Positions 33,682 to 45,184 of a stretch of DNA of 64,000 nucleotides are shown piece after piece. This DNA comes from Adiantum capillus-veneris. Taxonomy: Eukaryota; Streptophyta; Polypodiopsida; Polypodiales; Pteridaceae. Location of the stretch: assembly GCA_014529385.2 (NCBI GenBank), contig CM043959.1:13238809-13302808 (forward strand). Reading direction: 5' to 3'. The notes beneath the pieces were generated by a model. That model was not told the origin of the DNA, did not search any database, and worked only from the letters and a program-made list of their open reading frames with translations. Positions within the stretch are counted from its first letter, which is position 1, and each line of letters starts with the position of its first letter. Both the position numbers and the translations under genes were made by a program.

Positions 33682-33998
33682 GGGCAGATGCTCGCTGCTG
33701 CTCCTGCGCGTTCCCTCCCCCCCCCCGCCTGCTCCTGCCTGCGCGCTGTCTGTCCACGCGCGCTGCTGAGCTTACGCCCAACTTGCGCGCAGCCCAGCCA
33801 GAGTGCAGCCCCGCCCGCTGCCCCCCCTGTTGTTCGCTGCCCGCTGCCTCGCCGCTCCAGCCCCTTATCCCCCCCCCCCCCTCCTCCGAAGGCCTCGTTT
33901 GAATTGCCTGGCAGTGGATTCTCAGTTGGTTTCTACTTGCCGAGCTCTCAAGCGTTGGCCTTCTCGTCCGCCCTTCTCCTTCAGAGCAGCAGACACTA

Positions 33999-35084
33999 AT
34001 GGAGGCTCATGCTCCACCTCAGAGGGACTCCTCCGAAGCCCCCTCGCCCGACACCGCTGAGCCCACCATTCGACTTGCTCTCTCACCGACAGAGCAAGCG
34101 AGCCTAGCCGATGAGGTAGAGCGTCTGCAGGCGACCCTGGTCATTTGCAAGATTCTCGGCACCCGACCCAGCAGAGGAGAGCTGCGTGACCTTCTCCAGG
34201 CCCGCCTTCTCGCAGAGGTGGGCAAGATTTTGGATGTCCAGATCCTCGGACGGGGGTACTACCAGATCGAGTTCGAGACTTCCGAGATGGCCTCCAAGGT
34301 CATAGCTATGAGTCCACTGGCTATCCGAGCATCACGCGCCCACTTTCGACAGTGGCGACACGGTTTTGACCCGACTTCGGAAGTGCTCGTAGAGGACGCA
34401 GACATCCCCATCTCAGTCTGCTTTCCGGGTTTACGGAGGGAGTACCTTCCACTGCTCTCCAGGATTGGCTCCGCCATCGGGACTGTTCTGGAGACACCTC
34501 GTACGGCAGCATCAGTAGCTGCCAAGGCGGCCGCCATCCCTTCAGTTCGAGTTTTGGTCAGAGATACCCACACGCTCCCGAAGGTCATCCTTTTGCCTCG
34601 GGTGAGTGGGGGTTGGTTTAGGCAGAGTGTCGAGTACTCGGGTCTCCCGAACCAGTGCTTCATTTGCAGAAAGATGGGCCACCTAGCGAAGGCCTGTCCA
34701 TGGAGGAGACCACGACCTGCACCTCAGCCTCAGCCCCAGCCTGCCAAGGCTAAGCCGCAGCCTCAGCCAGCGACACAGCGCACAGATTCTGAGCCACCCT
34801 CCGAGCCTGGGGCTCCAGCGGAGGAGGGGTGGCAGCAGGCCCGTGGCCGTCGACGCCAGGGGCCACAGCGACCGCCTAGCACTCAGAGTGGCCCTCAGGT
34901 GCCTACTCAGCAGCAGTGGGTTCCCACGGGGAACCGCTTTGGTCCTCTTGAGCAGGAGGAGCCTCCTACGCCAGCCTTCTCTTCCGTTTCACCCTCGCGA
35001 GCCCCTCCTCCTTCAGATTTCCCCTCTTCCTCCTCATCCCCTCCCCCGCCCTTTGCTCCCGCCCACTCCCCACCTCGCCCCCCT

Positions 35085-35137
<53 letters not shown>

Positions 35138-35678
35138 AGCTCCTTCTCCCCCTCCTCCTGCTTCAGTACCACAGTCGACTCAGGAGACTGGTCCCTCGCC
35201 GGCGGCTAGGAGATCTCTTGGCAGCGCTTTTGCCATGAGTCGCCTAGCGAGAGAGGGTCAGCCCTTCTTGCGGCCCCCTTTGCAAATTCAGACATCTTCC
35301 CTTGCAGCTATCCCTCGTGGTCTGACGAGCATTGACCTCCGACGCCGCTGGGACTTCTTCGATTACGGATTCACTCGCTTTCTCGGCGATTCCGCAGCAG
35401 ACCACGAGGCTGCCTGCTTCAGGGTCCACGCTCTGTTCCTCGTCGCTAGGGGGACAGAGGCCTTGGACTCAGCAGTTGGTTTCTCCTTTCCTCTCTGCGG
35501 TAGGACCGAGACAGAGTGGTCCCTCGACTCAGTGGTGGGATGGTTGCATACACAGGTTCTCGAGTTCTCTCACCACATGGGAGAACTTGGAGTTACAGAT
35601 TTGCTGCAGACTTTGTGGCCACTGGCCAAGTTTGCGGTGACACCCCCAGACTCAGCAGGATGTAGGCACATTGTGTAG
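33999..35678 (+). CDS. LINE ORF1, nucleic-acid-binding protein
   Basis: 559 residues, open from ATG to stop. Residues about 25 to 130 resemble the DUF4283 domain of plant LINE ORF1 (TRPSRGELRDLL, LGRGYYQIEF, ASRAHFRQW). A CCHC knuckle follows at about 220 to 233 (CFICRKMGHLAKAC). The middle is rich in Pro, Gln and Ser. It includes a poly-Pro run encoded by an unbroken C tract at 35087..35137. About 170 C-terminal residues after the run (LRRRWDFFDYGFTRFLG) do not match anything I know in ORF1 proteins. The protein should bind LINE RNA in ribonucleoprotein particles. The reading frame through the C tract depends on its exact length. Confidence 0.8.
35087..35137 (+). repeat. Homopolymer of 51 C within LINE ORF1
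   Basis: Uninterrupted C run encoding Pro. Its length is a multiple of three, but such runs are often miscounted in sequencing or variable between copies. Confidence 0.9.
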
Positions 35679-35908
35679 TACTTTTTTGCTGATACACAGT
35701 GTTTGCCTTGCTATGTATACATACATGAGGACTCATGGACAAAGGAGGTTGCTTTACGCTCGGCTCGCTCTGCTTGGGCTTGGGCCAGGCACTCACTACA
35801 GGCTCGCCTATCTAGAGGACGCTCGGATGCGGATTACTTCCCATCCAAGCCTGCCTCGAAGATAGCCCGTCTTGCTGCTGCTGCAGCATCTATTCTCTCT
35901 CGCTCCCC

Positions 35909-38900
35909 ATGAGGATCGTCTCATGGAACATGCAGGGATTAGGTGGGCCCTAGTTTTAGCGACAGCGGGGCCGATTGCGGCAAGAGCTTCAGCGTTGCCT
36001 TGTGGGAGGAGAGATTGATCTCCTTATGCTTCAGGAGCACCATTTGTCTGAGAGCCGCATCCGGCGCTGTGGTCAGATTTTGCGTGGACGTTATGATACC
36101 TTTTGGTCAGCTGCTTTTGGACCTGGAGGCATCCAGGGTGGGGTATGTATGACTATTGCGGACTCATTGCAGCAGGCCATTGTGGGCAGAGGGATTATTG
36201 TGCCAGGCAGAGCTCAGTGGATTACTTTGCAGGTTCAGGGTGGCCTTGTGGGCTTCCTGAACATCTATGCGCCCAATGTGGCGAGTGCTCGTGCAGAGTT
36301 TTGGTCACAGATTGTTGAGTCTTTGCCACAGGTTGACCATTGGTGTGTAGGAGGGGACTTCAACATGTTGGAGGACCCTTCTGACAGGATCGGAGGCAGC
36401 CATGCTACTATGCATGGAGTCGAGTTAGCAGCTTGGGAGAGGTTGTGTATGACCTTGAGGGTCTCGGATACATGGCAACATTCTGGCTTTGTGAGGCCTC
36501 CAGAGAGTCTTGCCTTCTCTAGATCAGACCGCAAAGTAGGAGGAGTGAATCTATCGCGGATAGATCGCTTCTACACTAGTGACACTTCAGTGACTTGGGG
36601 ATCAGTGGGCATCCTGGCAGGGACATCCTTCTCGGACCATGCACCAGTGATCCTCACAGTGGTAGACAGGCAGAGGAGTGGGAGCACGATGCTTCGCATC
36701 CCAGAGCGGGTCTTGTTGGACACAGCACTCAGAGAGAGGGTAGAGGCTCTTTGGACAGAGGGCATGGACAAACAGGCTCTACCGGCAGACAGAGTGGCCT
36801 TAGGCCTAGCTCAGCTTAGCCACTTTTTTCTCCAGGAGTCTTTGGCTCGACGGGCCGCAGCGAGAGAGGAGGAGCAGCGTCTCAGACGAGGCATTGCTTC
36901 ACTACAGAGGATGAAGGAGCAGCATCCAGACAGTCCATGGTTGGAGGAGCAGTTACAGCAGGCTCGACAGGAGCTTGCTTGCACAGAGGAGAGGCGCCAT
37001 GAGTTTGCCTTTCACCGACAGGCATCTCAATGGACTCAGGTAGGTGACAGAGTGACAGGTGCCTTTTTTGAGACAGTAGGACCTCGGCACTCGCATGCCA
37101 AGGTCACTCAGCTGAGGAGACCCGATGGGTCAGTTGCTTGTGAGCCTGAGGATATGCGTGCAGTTGCTACTGACTTTTACCATGAGCTACTGACGGCTGA
37201 GCCCCAGTCAGAGAGACAGGATGCATGCAGGGAGCAGGTTTGGGCGCAGATGCCTTGTCTTGTGACTGAGGAGATGCGCCAGAGGCTGGAGATACCTCTT
37301 CAGCTTGAGGAGCTGCACACGGCTCTTAGGGCCCTTCCTTGTGGTAGTTGTCCAGGTGAGGATGGGCTGACTCCCAGCTTCTTCTTGGAGTACTGGGACT
37401 TGCGTGGCCCAGATCTTTGTAGTGCCTTTCAGTACATTCTGCACACAGGAGTGATGCCGAATAGCATGAGTGAGGGCCTGATTTACCTCATTCCAAAGGA
37501 GGGTGGCTCCTTGGATGAGATTCGACAGTGGCACCCCATCACCATCCTCAACTCAGCCTACAAAATTCTTGCCAAGGCTCTGAGTTTGAGGATTCAGCCA
37601 CTTTTGGAGAGCCTTATACATGGGACTCAGATAGGTTTTGTCAAGGAACGCAATATCCTTGACAACATCTTCACTTTCTGGGAGGCTTCTGCCCTGGCAC
37701 GTCTCCGTGGGAAGGACCTTGTGATTCTTCTTCTCGATTTTGAGAAGGCATACGACAGAGTTGACTGGGACTTTCTAGAGGGCACGCTTCGCAGGATGGG
37801 CTTTTCAGATGCTTGGATCAAAGGGGTGTCGGCTTTGTACAGACAGGCTCACAGTCAGGTGCTTTTGGCAGGAGGTAGAGGTGAGCGCTTCATGCTCACA
37901 CGATCGGTCAGACAGGGTTGTCCTCTTGCCCCCTTTCTCTTTCTGTTCTATGCGGAGGCGATGAGCAGATTTTTGGCGTCACAGCAGGTTGGTTTGAGGG
38001 GCTTAGCACTCCCGATACGAGGAGATGAGCTTCTGGACGCTGAGTTTGCCGACGACTCAGCCTTGTACTTAGAGGGCCAGGAGGCCAATTTACACAGGTG
38101 TGGGCAGGCTCTTGAGACCTTCTGCTGTGCATCGGGTGCATTGATCAACTAGAGAAAGACAGTGGCTTTCTCGGTTGGCAGTGCTCCTGTGCCAGAGTGG
38201 ATGCCAGGAGAGGGTTTCAGGTGGATTCCCCCAGGGACTGCAGTTCGATACTTGGGTTGTCAGGTTGGTTTGGATTTGTCCCCCGAGCAGCAGATTGCTC
38301 CTCTTCTCCTGTCCATCAGGAGAAAGCTGTTCCACTGGAGCTCAGCACGACTTTCGCTGGCTGGTAGAGTAGTAGTTGCCAACCAGGTGTTGTTGGCAAC
38401 TATGTGGTACATCATTTCTTGCTGGATCTTCTCGAGTTCTTGTATCAGCCAGGTAGAGAGGCTGATCAGGAACTTCCTTTGGTCAGGTCGCGACACTCAG
38501 GTTGCCCGAGCCAAGGTGGCTTGGTCGGTCATCACACTTCCTTGTTCTCAGGGAGGGCTTGGGATCATTGATCAAGCACAACAGAGCAGAGCCCTTCTTG
38601 GGAAGTTCGTCGTCAGAGGACTTCTTCCAGGCGAGGAGCCCTGGAAAGAGTTCTTGCTGCAGAGGCTTCGTGCCAGGGTGCCTCAGTAAGGAGGCCCTTG
38701 GCAACCTTCGACCAGATGGATCTTTACAGAGTTGCGCCGAGTTGGTTTGAGCAGGAGACTGGAGGACCGGTTCGCTGTGAGTTTGCTTCGCTCTTGGGAG
38801 CTCTTACGGCGTGGCCTAGAGCAGAGACAACCGACATGCACGGAGGAGCGCCTACGACATCCCCTCGTCTGGAACCCCATGGTTAGTACTCAGAGAGGCC

Positions 38901-40263
38901 ACCTGGTTGGGAGTAGGCCTCATGTTTCATGGGGTCCCATGGCAGCAGGTCCAGCGCGCTCTCTAGGTGACTGGCTAGAGTTCACAGGTTTGTCAGAGGA
39001 GGTGCAGGGTGTCTAGCTACAGGGCATGAGAGGGGTTCAGAGCATGTATCAGGACATCTCAGAGTCAGTTCCAGCTGAGTGGCTCACGCCTCTCGAGCCA
39101 GTAGCACCCCGATGGATGGGAGCCTTCACACGACTGGAGGTTCTCATCTCAGTCAGGGCTTGTTCAGAGACTGTCCCAGCCCTGTTCTTTGAGCTTCAGG
39201 GTGGGAGACGATTACAGCGAGTTACAGTAGAGGCCCCGCAGGTAGCAGAGTGTTGTTTCCAGAGGATCCGAGTTGTGGGCATCTGTGGGAGGACTTGCGT
39301 CATAGACCCTGACCCAGCAGCTCTCTAGACAGGACACTGGAGGCTATGGGCTTGGGAGTGTTTTCCACTGGCACGAGTACGGTGGGATCCTGGTGAGTGG
39401 CTATGGAGGGACCCCTTCTCTTCTGCAGACCCCCTTGGAGTCCCTTTCTTTCAGTACACTGTTCGGCTTGGACGTCATATACTTGCAGCGCAGAGAGAGG
39501 CCCGCCCCGCTGCAGCACGTCATTGGCAGGAGGAGGGTCTCACAGTTGAGTTGTTGGCACCTTTTTGGCAGAGGCTATGGGACTCCAGACAGCCGAGGCG
39601 CGTCACTTTGTTACAGTGGTTGGTTGCACACAGAGCCACAGCAGTAGGGAGCGGAGCTGGCTTGTGCATAGTGGTCTCTCGGCCGCATGTACAGCCTGTG
39701 ACCAATTGGTGGAGAGTCAGCGACACTGTCTTTGGGACTGTCCTTCGGCCCAGCAGGTGTGGCTACGAGTTCTTCGGCTGATGCCTGCCCTCTCCGCGGC
39801 TTGACAATACACTTGGGGGGCAGCGGCTTGGTCCACTCTCACGAGCCCGGCACTACAGTTTGAGCTATCTTCCACCAGCTGGATGATAGTGATACAGGGG
39901 GGGCGACCTGCACTCCAGCCTGCTACAGACCTTACTCCACAGGAGTGGTGCAGTGAGAGAGAGGAGTGCTGGGAGCTCATCAGCGGCCTAGCTCTCTGGT
40001 TCATCTGGCGGGCCCGTTGTTTCCACATCTTTGAGGCTCGCCCTGTGCCACCAGCAGAGACTGTTCGTGACTTTTGGCTAGAGCTGATCTATACTCTCAG
40101 AGGACGGCTAGAGGGACTACAGGGCAGCTCCGACCGCATGCGGGAGCGCCGCGAGGCTTTCCTTCGACTCTGGTGCCCTAGGCCTTTCTACACCATGGTC
40201 CAGGGGGTGCTCAGATGGCACTACTGTCCACCTGTGTGGCTCTTCCCTCCTCCCATTTCTTGA
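35909..40263 (+). pseudogene. LINE ORF2, APE endonuclease and reverse transcriptase
   Basis: Starts MRIVSWNMQGLGGP at 35909. Two TAG stops lie at 35951 and 35957, then the frame is open to 38152. Endonuclease motifs: LMLQEHHLSESR, GGDFNMLEDPSDR (about 36350) and SDHAPVIL (about 36640). RT motifs: SYKILAKALSLRI-like AYKILAKAL, GTQIGFVKERNILDN, ILLLDFEKAYDRVDWDF (motif A, about 37735), SVRQGCPLAPFLF (motif B) and AEFADDSALYLEG (motif C, about 38045). After a TAG at 38150 (in ALIN*RKT, where Trp is usual) the frame continues with thumb sequence. A zinc-finger end of the zf-RVT type follows (CTACDQLVESQRHCLWDCP, about 39690..39740) in another frame. At least five stops or shifts make it inactive. 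Confidence 0.9.
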
Positions 40264-40425
40264 TCTAGCCCCATTGTATATATGCTGTTTTTTTCATTGG
40301 GAGAGTCTCCCCATCATGCTTGTTGTAGCCCTCTCTTGCAGAGGTGGATGTAGCCCTATGGGCAGTTTTCATTAACTAATAGAAGGATCTTTTTCTTGGG
40401 GGGAAAAAAAAAAGTCTCTCCTTTC

Positions 40426-40844
40426 TCTTTTTCTTTCTCAGGCGTGCCTTCTCAAAACGTAAGAGCACCCAATCATCCTCCTTCAATTTCAAGTCGCGAC
40501 GATGACGATCCACTGCCTTTTTCTGTCGTTCTTGACATTTCTGAAAAGTCTCGCGAACCTTGGCAAAAGTCGTATCTAAGTCTCGCGTATATTCATCCGC
40601 TTCAAAAATCTTATCTTTCGAGCTTAGGAAGGGCGGAACCGTCGTAGCACCTTCAACAATCTCAATGGCGCCTTCCCCGTAGAAAAGTGTATCGTGTTAT
40701 TGTAGGCAATTCCACCAAAGGTAGGTACTTTTCCCATTGAGTCTTCTGATCCGAGATATAAGACTTCAATAAATCTAAAACCACTAAATTGGCAATCTCA
40801 GATTGCCCGTCAATCTGCGGGTGCAACGATGACGACAACTGCAA
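40426..40844 (-). pseudogene. Integrase core end of G
   Basis: Minus-strand QLSSSLHPQIDGQSE (the HPQTDGQTE landmark of chromovirus integrase), EKYLPLVELP, then after a frame break a Lys/Arg-rich C-terminal part (CQERQKKAVDRHRRDLKLKE). It runs up to the LINE boundary. Confidence 0.85.
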
Positions 40845-41960
40845 CCGCGTGCCAATGTTCTCTCAAATTGCCTTCCAAAACAAATCGCATGGATAACCGC
40901 CAAAAGCTCTTTCTCATAAATCTGAGCTGTCATCTCCGGCCTTGAGAACAATCGGCTCTCGTAAGCAATGACATGGCCTTCTTGCATTAAGACCGCACCC
41001 TGACTATGACCACAAGCATCACAATACACTTCAAATGACTTCTGCAAGTCCGGCAAAGTCAAAACTGGTCCCGTAGTCAATTTTTCTTTCAATGTCTGAA
41101 AGGCAGTCACCTCTGTGGGTCCCCACGAGAAAGGAACTCCATTCTGTGTCAAGATATGCATAGGGGAAGCAACCTTTGCAAACTTTCAGATGAACCGCCT
41201 ATAGTACGAACACAGTCCCAAGAAGCTTCTAACTTCATGGACATTCTTCAAATCGCCAATCGCGGATAGTCTCTATCTTGGCCGGATCCATTTGCACTCC
41301 TGCTACTGAGACAATGTGTCCCAAAAAGTGCATCTCTGGTAGGAAAAATTCACTTTTCTTTGCATTAATCACTAACTTGTGATCTCGTAATTCCTGAAAG
41401 ACTTGAAGCAGATGATCTCTGTGTTCTGCCTCATTCTTGGAGAAAACAATGATATCGTCAAAGAACGTGCCAACAAATAGCATGTACTCTCGAAAAATCC
41501 TGTCCATCATCCGGTTAAATGTCGCAGGAGCATTGGTTAAGCCAAAAGGCATCACCAAAAACTCAAATAACCCAAAAGTCATTCGAAAAGCTGTCTTGTA
41601 GACGTCTCCCAACGCGATTCTGATCTGATGATATCAACTCTTCAAATCAATCCTCCTAAAGCACGAGGATCCCTGTAATCTATTGAGTATATCATCTATC
41701 CTAGGAATCGGAAATTTGTTCTTGATGGTGATTTTGTTGAGATCTCTATAATCAATGCACATTCTCCAAGATCCCTCTTTCTTCAAAACCAACAACATTG
41801 AAGAGCAATACGGTGAAGTACCAGGCTAGACAAGACCCTTTTCCAAGAGGTCTTTCACTTCGTTCATAATCTCTTCATTCTGTGCTCGGCTACACGGTAA
41901 GGTGGCCGGCTCGATGGTGTGCTTCCAGGTATCAGATCAATGGTATGATCTTCAGGACGA
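40784..41960 (-). pseudogene. RT and RNase H of G
   Basis: RT on the minus strand: [20 protein letters not shown], the catalytic [14 protein letters not shown] (about 41470) and FLGHIVSVAGVQMDP. RNase [29 protein letters not shown]. It is then joined directly to integrase sequence (40844), so the end of RNase H and the start of integrase are missing. A one-base shift near 41235 separates RT from the connection region. The RT N-terminus (41620..41900) is in a further broken frame. Confidence 0.85.
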
Positions 41961-43942
41961 GCAGGTCTCGCCTGGTAGGCCCTCTGAGAAGCAATCGACG
42001 TGAGAGTGGAGAAAATCTTGGCGTTCTTTATCAAGTTTAGACATATTTGTCATATCCTTATCATTCAATTCTTTAATGAAAATCGAGTAAACAAACAGAC
42101 TAGATTTCATTAATTTAGAAATGGCCGAAGCCGATACAATAGGGACAGACTCGCCCTTCAATTTAATATCAAGTACAATGGTTCTGCCCTTCTCTGTAGT
42201 CAATGTCGCTTTCCTCGCCCGATAATCGACCACGGCGTTGTTCTTATGGTACAAGCGAATCCCTAAGAGAACATCACAACCTTCCAAAGGCATTATAAAA
42301 AAGTCCTCATGCGCCAAATACCCCTGACAATGCAACCGAAGTTTGCCAATGACAGGTGTAATGGCTACGTCCTTGTCGGGTGCCGCTAGAACTGTCTCCG
42401 CAAGTAGTCCCATCCGATCGAGAGAGATCTCGAGCCGCGCCGCCAATTCTGGTGAAATGAAGTTGGCCTTGGCTCCTCCATCAAAGAAGATCAGGGCCTC
42501 TTGGTCTTTCACTTTGCCCCAAGCACGGCAAAGTTTTGTACTTTCGTCCATGGTGTTAGGATCGGTACCCACACAATGTGGAACCGGTCCTGTTTTCATC
42601 TTGCCTTTTCTTCCACGTTCCTCAGCTGCTCTCGAGCTCTCGGGCCTATCGTCGTCCTTGTCATTTTGTTCTTTCTGTGCCTTTTTAGGGCGCTTCGCGG
42701 AGATATGTCCATGTCCTCCGCATCCAAAGCACTTCCCCTCTCTGATGAAGCGAGCTCTCTCCTGAGGAGTAATCTTGGGTCGTGCATCCTTCTTCTCTGG
42801 GTTGCTCTTTCTCTTTCTACTTTCATTCGCTGAAGTTTGTTCAGCTCGTTCTGTCATGACCTCATCGGTGGGGTGGGTCAGACTGCCAGAGTGAATGGCA
42901 AAGCCCCGTTTCGCATGACTCATCAACTCCTGAATAGAAGCTGACTTCTGTTTCAAGCAGTGATCTCGGATCTCTGTAAGTAGACCCAAGGTAAACCGCT
43001 CAATCCGTTCTTTGAACGAGATCTTCTAGAATGAAGAGGCGGATAGAAAAGAGGTCCAGAATCTCTCGCAATAAGCATCCACTGTATCTCTCTTGGTCAT
43101 CTGAAGATGGTTCCAAGCAGCTCGTTTATCGCGTTCATACTCTTGCGTCAGCCAAGAAGAAATAAAAAGCTTCTTAAATTTCAGTCATTTAACTGGCACA
43201 GTCTTGTTTAAAAGAAGCGTGGACCACCAAGTTCGAGCATTCCCCTTAAAATAAGAGGCAGCTCTCCGAATCTTGGAGTGCTCTGAGTAGCATCCTCCCG
43301 TGAAAGCGATGTCAAACTGCTGTATAAAAGACAAAGCCTTCGAAGCATCTTTGTATCCTGAAAAAGTGTCAAATTTGATCGACAGTCCACCTTCCTTAAA
43401 CTCTCGGACTTTCTTGCTTTTATCTTCCAGAAAGTCATACTGGTTGGCTGTATAAAAATTCTTCTTGTTCGCATAAAAATTGCCGTCATTAGAGTCTGAA
43501 CTGTCTATAGACGAGTCCTCTGTAGAACTGTCACTCACTAGGCGAGATTTAGACTTCTTTACCTTTTTCTTGCCCTTTCCGAAGCGTTGTTTCTTGCTTC
43601 GCTTTTTGTCTTCTCTATCTTCTTCGCTCAAATCTGAAGAGCTAGAAGAACTGTCAGAAGAAAAAGAAGAAGAAGAATTGGGTACTCCTTCAAATCGAAC
43701 ACGCTTCTTCTGTTTCTTTGCCTTATCAAATGTCGACTAACAACCCAAATAACCCGAAAGTCGGTGCCTTTCTTCTGCTTTTTGCCATGCTTTTTAGCTT
43801 TGTTCTGCGCTTCAAAAAGCTGAGCAATCCGTGCTTCAACCACCTCTTCTAATTTCTTCTCTGAATATTGCTTGTGAGCAGAAGGTTTCTTGAGAGCGGG
43901 TTTCGGGGGTGGTGTTGTGGTTTTCTTCCACTGCTCGTGCAC
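41952..43942 (-). pseudogene. Gag and protease of G
   Basis: Minus strand: a Lys-rich N-terminus (43942..43750), an acidic Ser/Glu-rich low-complexity stretch near 43640, a Ser/Asp/Lys segment and capsid-like core (FDTFSGYKDASKALSFIQQF, YFKGNARTWW, 43410..43190). Next comes the 42989..41952 frame with a zinc knuckle (CFGCGGHGHISAKRP, the last Cys replaced by Arg) and protease ([20 protein letters not shown]). The loss of the final Cys should spoil zinc binding. Confidence 0.85.
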
Positions 43943-44220
43943 TTCCTAAAAAGAAGTCTCGCTCATATATTTTGCTAATTTTGGGTCCTTCGCAAAACTG
44001 AGCATCATCTTTGTTGCATCACCGATCAATTAACGACGCTTCATCTCTCGTTGCTCCGCCTAAGTAGGTCGAGGCGAGCCATACTCTCTGCTGGACTCTT
44101 AGTTGTGATCCTTGCCCGCATCTCCCGATGCAGAGGGATTTGACTGATCCTTGCGTGAAGCCATAGGTGCCACGGAAAAAGAAATTGGGATCGGATTTCC
44201 TGTAGAAGAGAAATCGACCG

Positions 44221-44234
44221 TGCTCTGATACCAT
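44221..44234 (-). other. Primer-binding site of G
   Basis: Minus strand TGGTATCAGAGCA one base inside the LTR stub, complementary to the 3' end of plant initiator Met tRNA. Confidence 0.85.
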
Positions 44235-44313
44235 TGTAACAAACTTGGACACTCCAAGTCAAGAATCGATCACGACAGCACCAAATAACCACTTCAAAAC
44301 AGTTCACAGTTCA
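44235..44313 (-). repeat. Truncated 5' LTR of G
   Basis: Only the terminal 79 bp of a roughly 700-bp LTR. The sequence then jumps to D-family LTR at a TCACA microhomology (44311..44315). Confidence 0.8.
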
Positions 44314-44538
44314 CAGGCTTTATTCCCTCTATTAAAGTATAAAAAAATACTGAAAGGGGCGCCAATTTCGGGGCCTACAGGTTGACGGCGTCTACTCGGA
44401 GCATTCTACCTTCCCAGTCGTGTGTGTACTTGAGTGTTAATTCCCGTCGCAGGTTCCCTTTGCAAAGTGCTCTGTGAGTATATAAAGTAAAGAATTTCGG
44501 GTGAAAGCCAAAGCCTACCGCCCTACGGGCCAGTTTCA
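44314..44538 (+). repeat. End part of the 5' LTR of D
   Basis: Matches the last 225 bp of the D-type LTRs, including TTTATTCCCTCTATTAAAG, the shared GAAAGGGGCGCCAA motif and CCCTACGGGCCAGTTTCA at the end. About 440 bp of LTR between 32050 and this part are missing. Confidence 0.8.
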
Positions 44539-44557
44539 TGGTTCCGTTGCCGGGACA
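44539..44557 (+). other. Primer-binding-like site of D
   Basis: TGGTTCCGTTGCCGGGAC directly follows the LTR end. B has the near-identical TGGTTCCATTGACGGGA in the same place. It looks like a tRNA 3' end complement. I have not assigned the tRNA. Confidence 0.7.
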
Positions 44558-44634
44558 TCAATCACTTTTTCTCAAAGAGTGAGCCTCGGTTGTTTTGGGT
44601 AAAGAGACAGAGTACAGGAACGCGGGATTACACT

Positions 44635-45184
44635 ATGGCGGACAAAGGGAAGGGCATTATGGAAGAGGGTTCCTCTTCGAAGGACGGACAGGAAACTCCT
44701 ATGGTCTTCGAGATTGGCGAGAGCTCACAGCCACGTCAGACTGTACCTCCTCTTGATGTGAATGTCCCTCCAGTTCTACGAGGCTTTATAACTGGGCAAC
44801 TTGAGGATGATGCCTTTAGGACTCAGTTAGTTGCTGCGGTGAACGTCTTTGCACAACTAGTGCAAAATCCAAGGTTTATGGAGTTCTTGCAAGCGCCACC
44901 AGTGCAACAGCAAAATAGGCAACCTGCACCGCGAACGGAGCTTGTTGAGGCTCAAGCCCAGGTACTTCATGCAACTTAGCAGGATAGGGAACACTCGCAT
45001 GTTGCAGAGTCAAGGGCTCCAAAACAGCTTCCTCCCGTCCTTGAACACGTAGTTAGAACGCCCGTTTTATAGGCTATGCCAGTCCAGCCCGCCACCTCTC
45101 AGAGCCTGCATGCTGTCTTGAATGGATAGGAAACTGGTTACCAGGCAATGCACGCAGATTTTCCACCACTCATGGTACATCCTG
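44635..45184 (+). pseudogene. N-terminal gag of D
   Basis: ATG at 44635 (MADKGKGIMEEGSSSKDGQE), open to TAG at 44977..44979. The frame then continues with further stops to MHADFPPLMVHP, where element F starts. Content is acidic and Gln/Pro-rich, as in gag leaders. The frame resumes right of F at 51053 with GSQPYMPRT. Confidence 0.75.

Larger units (their letters stand above)
33682..40409 (+). mobile_element. Full-length L1-type plant LINE
   Basis: Non-LTR retrotransposon of about 6.7 kb inserted into G. Target duplication of 16 bp, 15 matching: AAAAAGTATCTCCTTT at 33666..33681 and AAAAAGTCTCTCCTTT at 40410..40425. GC-rich, C-rich 5' end; ORF1 at 33999..35678; ORF2 from 35909 to about 40263; A-run at its 3' end (about 40404..40414). 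The flanking G protein frame continues on both sides, which fixes the boundaries. Confidence 0.9.
32051..44313 (-). mobile_element. Chromovirus G, minus strand, containing a full LINE
   Basis: 3' LTR at 32051..32712 (minus strand TGTCACAAAG to GTTACA), flanked inside by a purine tract (plus strand TACCCCCCTCTTG). The 5' LTR is only a 79-bp stub (44235..44313). It is followed by a primer-binding site matching initiator Met tRNA (TGGTATCAGAGCA, minus strand, 44233..44221). Coding order on the minus strand is gag, protease, RT, RNase H, integrase, chromodomain, with the LINE at 33682..40409 inserted between integrase and chromodomain. Several stops and frameshifts break it. Confidence 0.85.

Noticed and set aside
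33294..33902. 202-residue plus-strand frame as a gene
   Set aside because: It spans the boundary between the antisense chromodomain of G and the C-rich LINE 5' end, so it is a chance frame.
34966..35172. Minus-strand Gly-rich protein
   Set aside because: It is the complement of the poly-Pro C run in LINE ORF1.
41235..43942. Genuine genes on the plus strand opposite G
   Set aside because: The plus-strand frames here are shadows of the antisense gag and protease and show Ser-rich, non-conserved composition.
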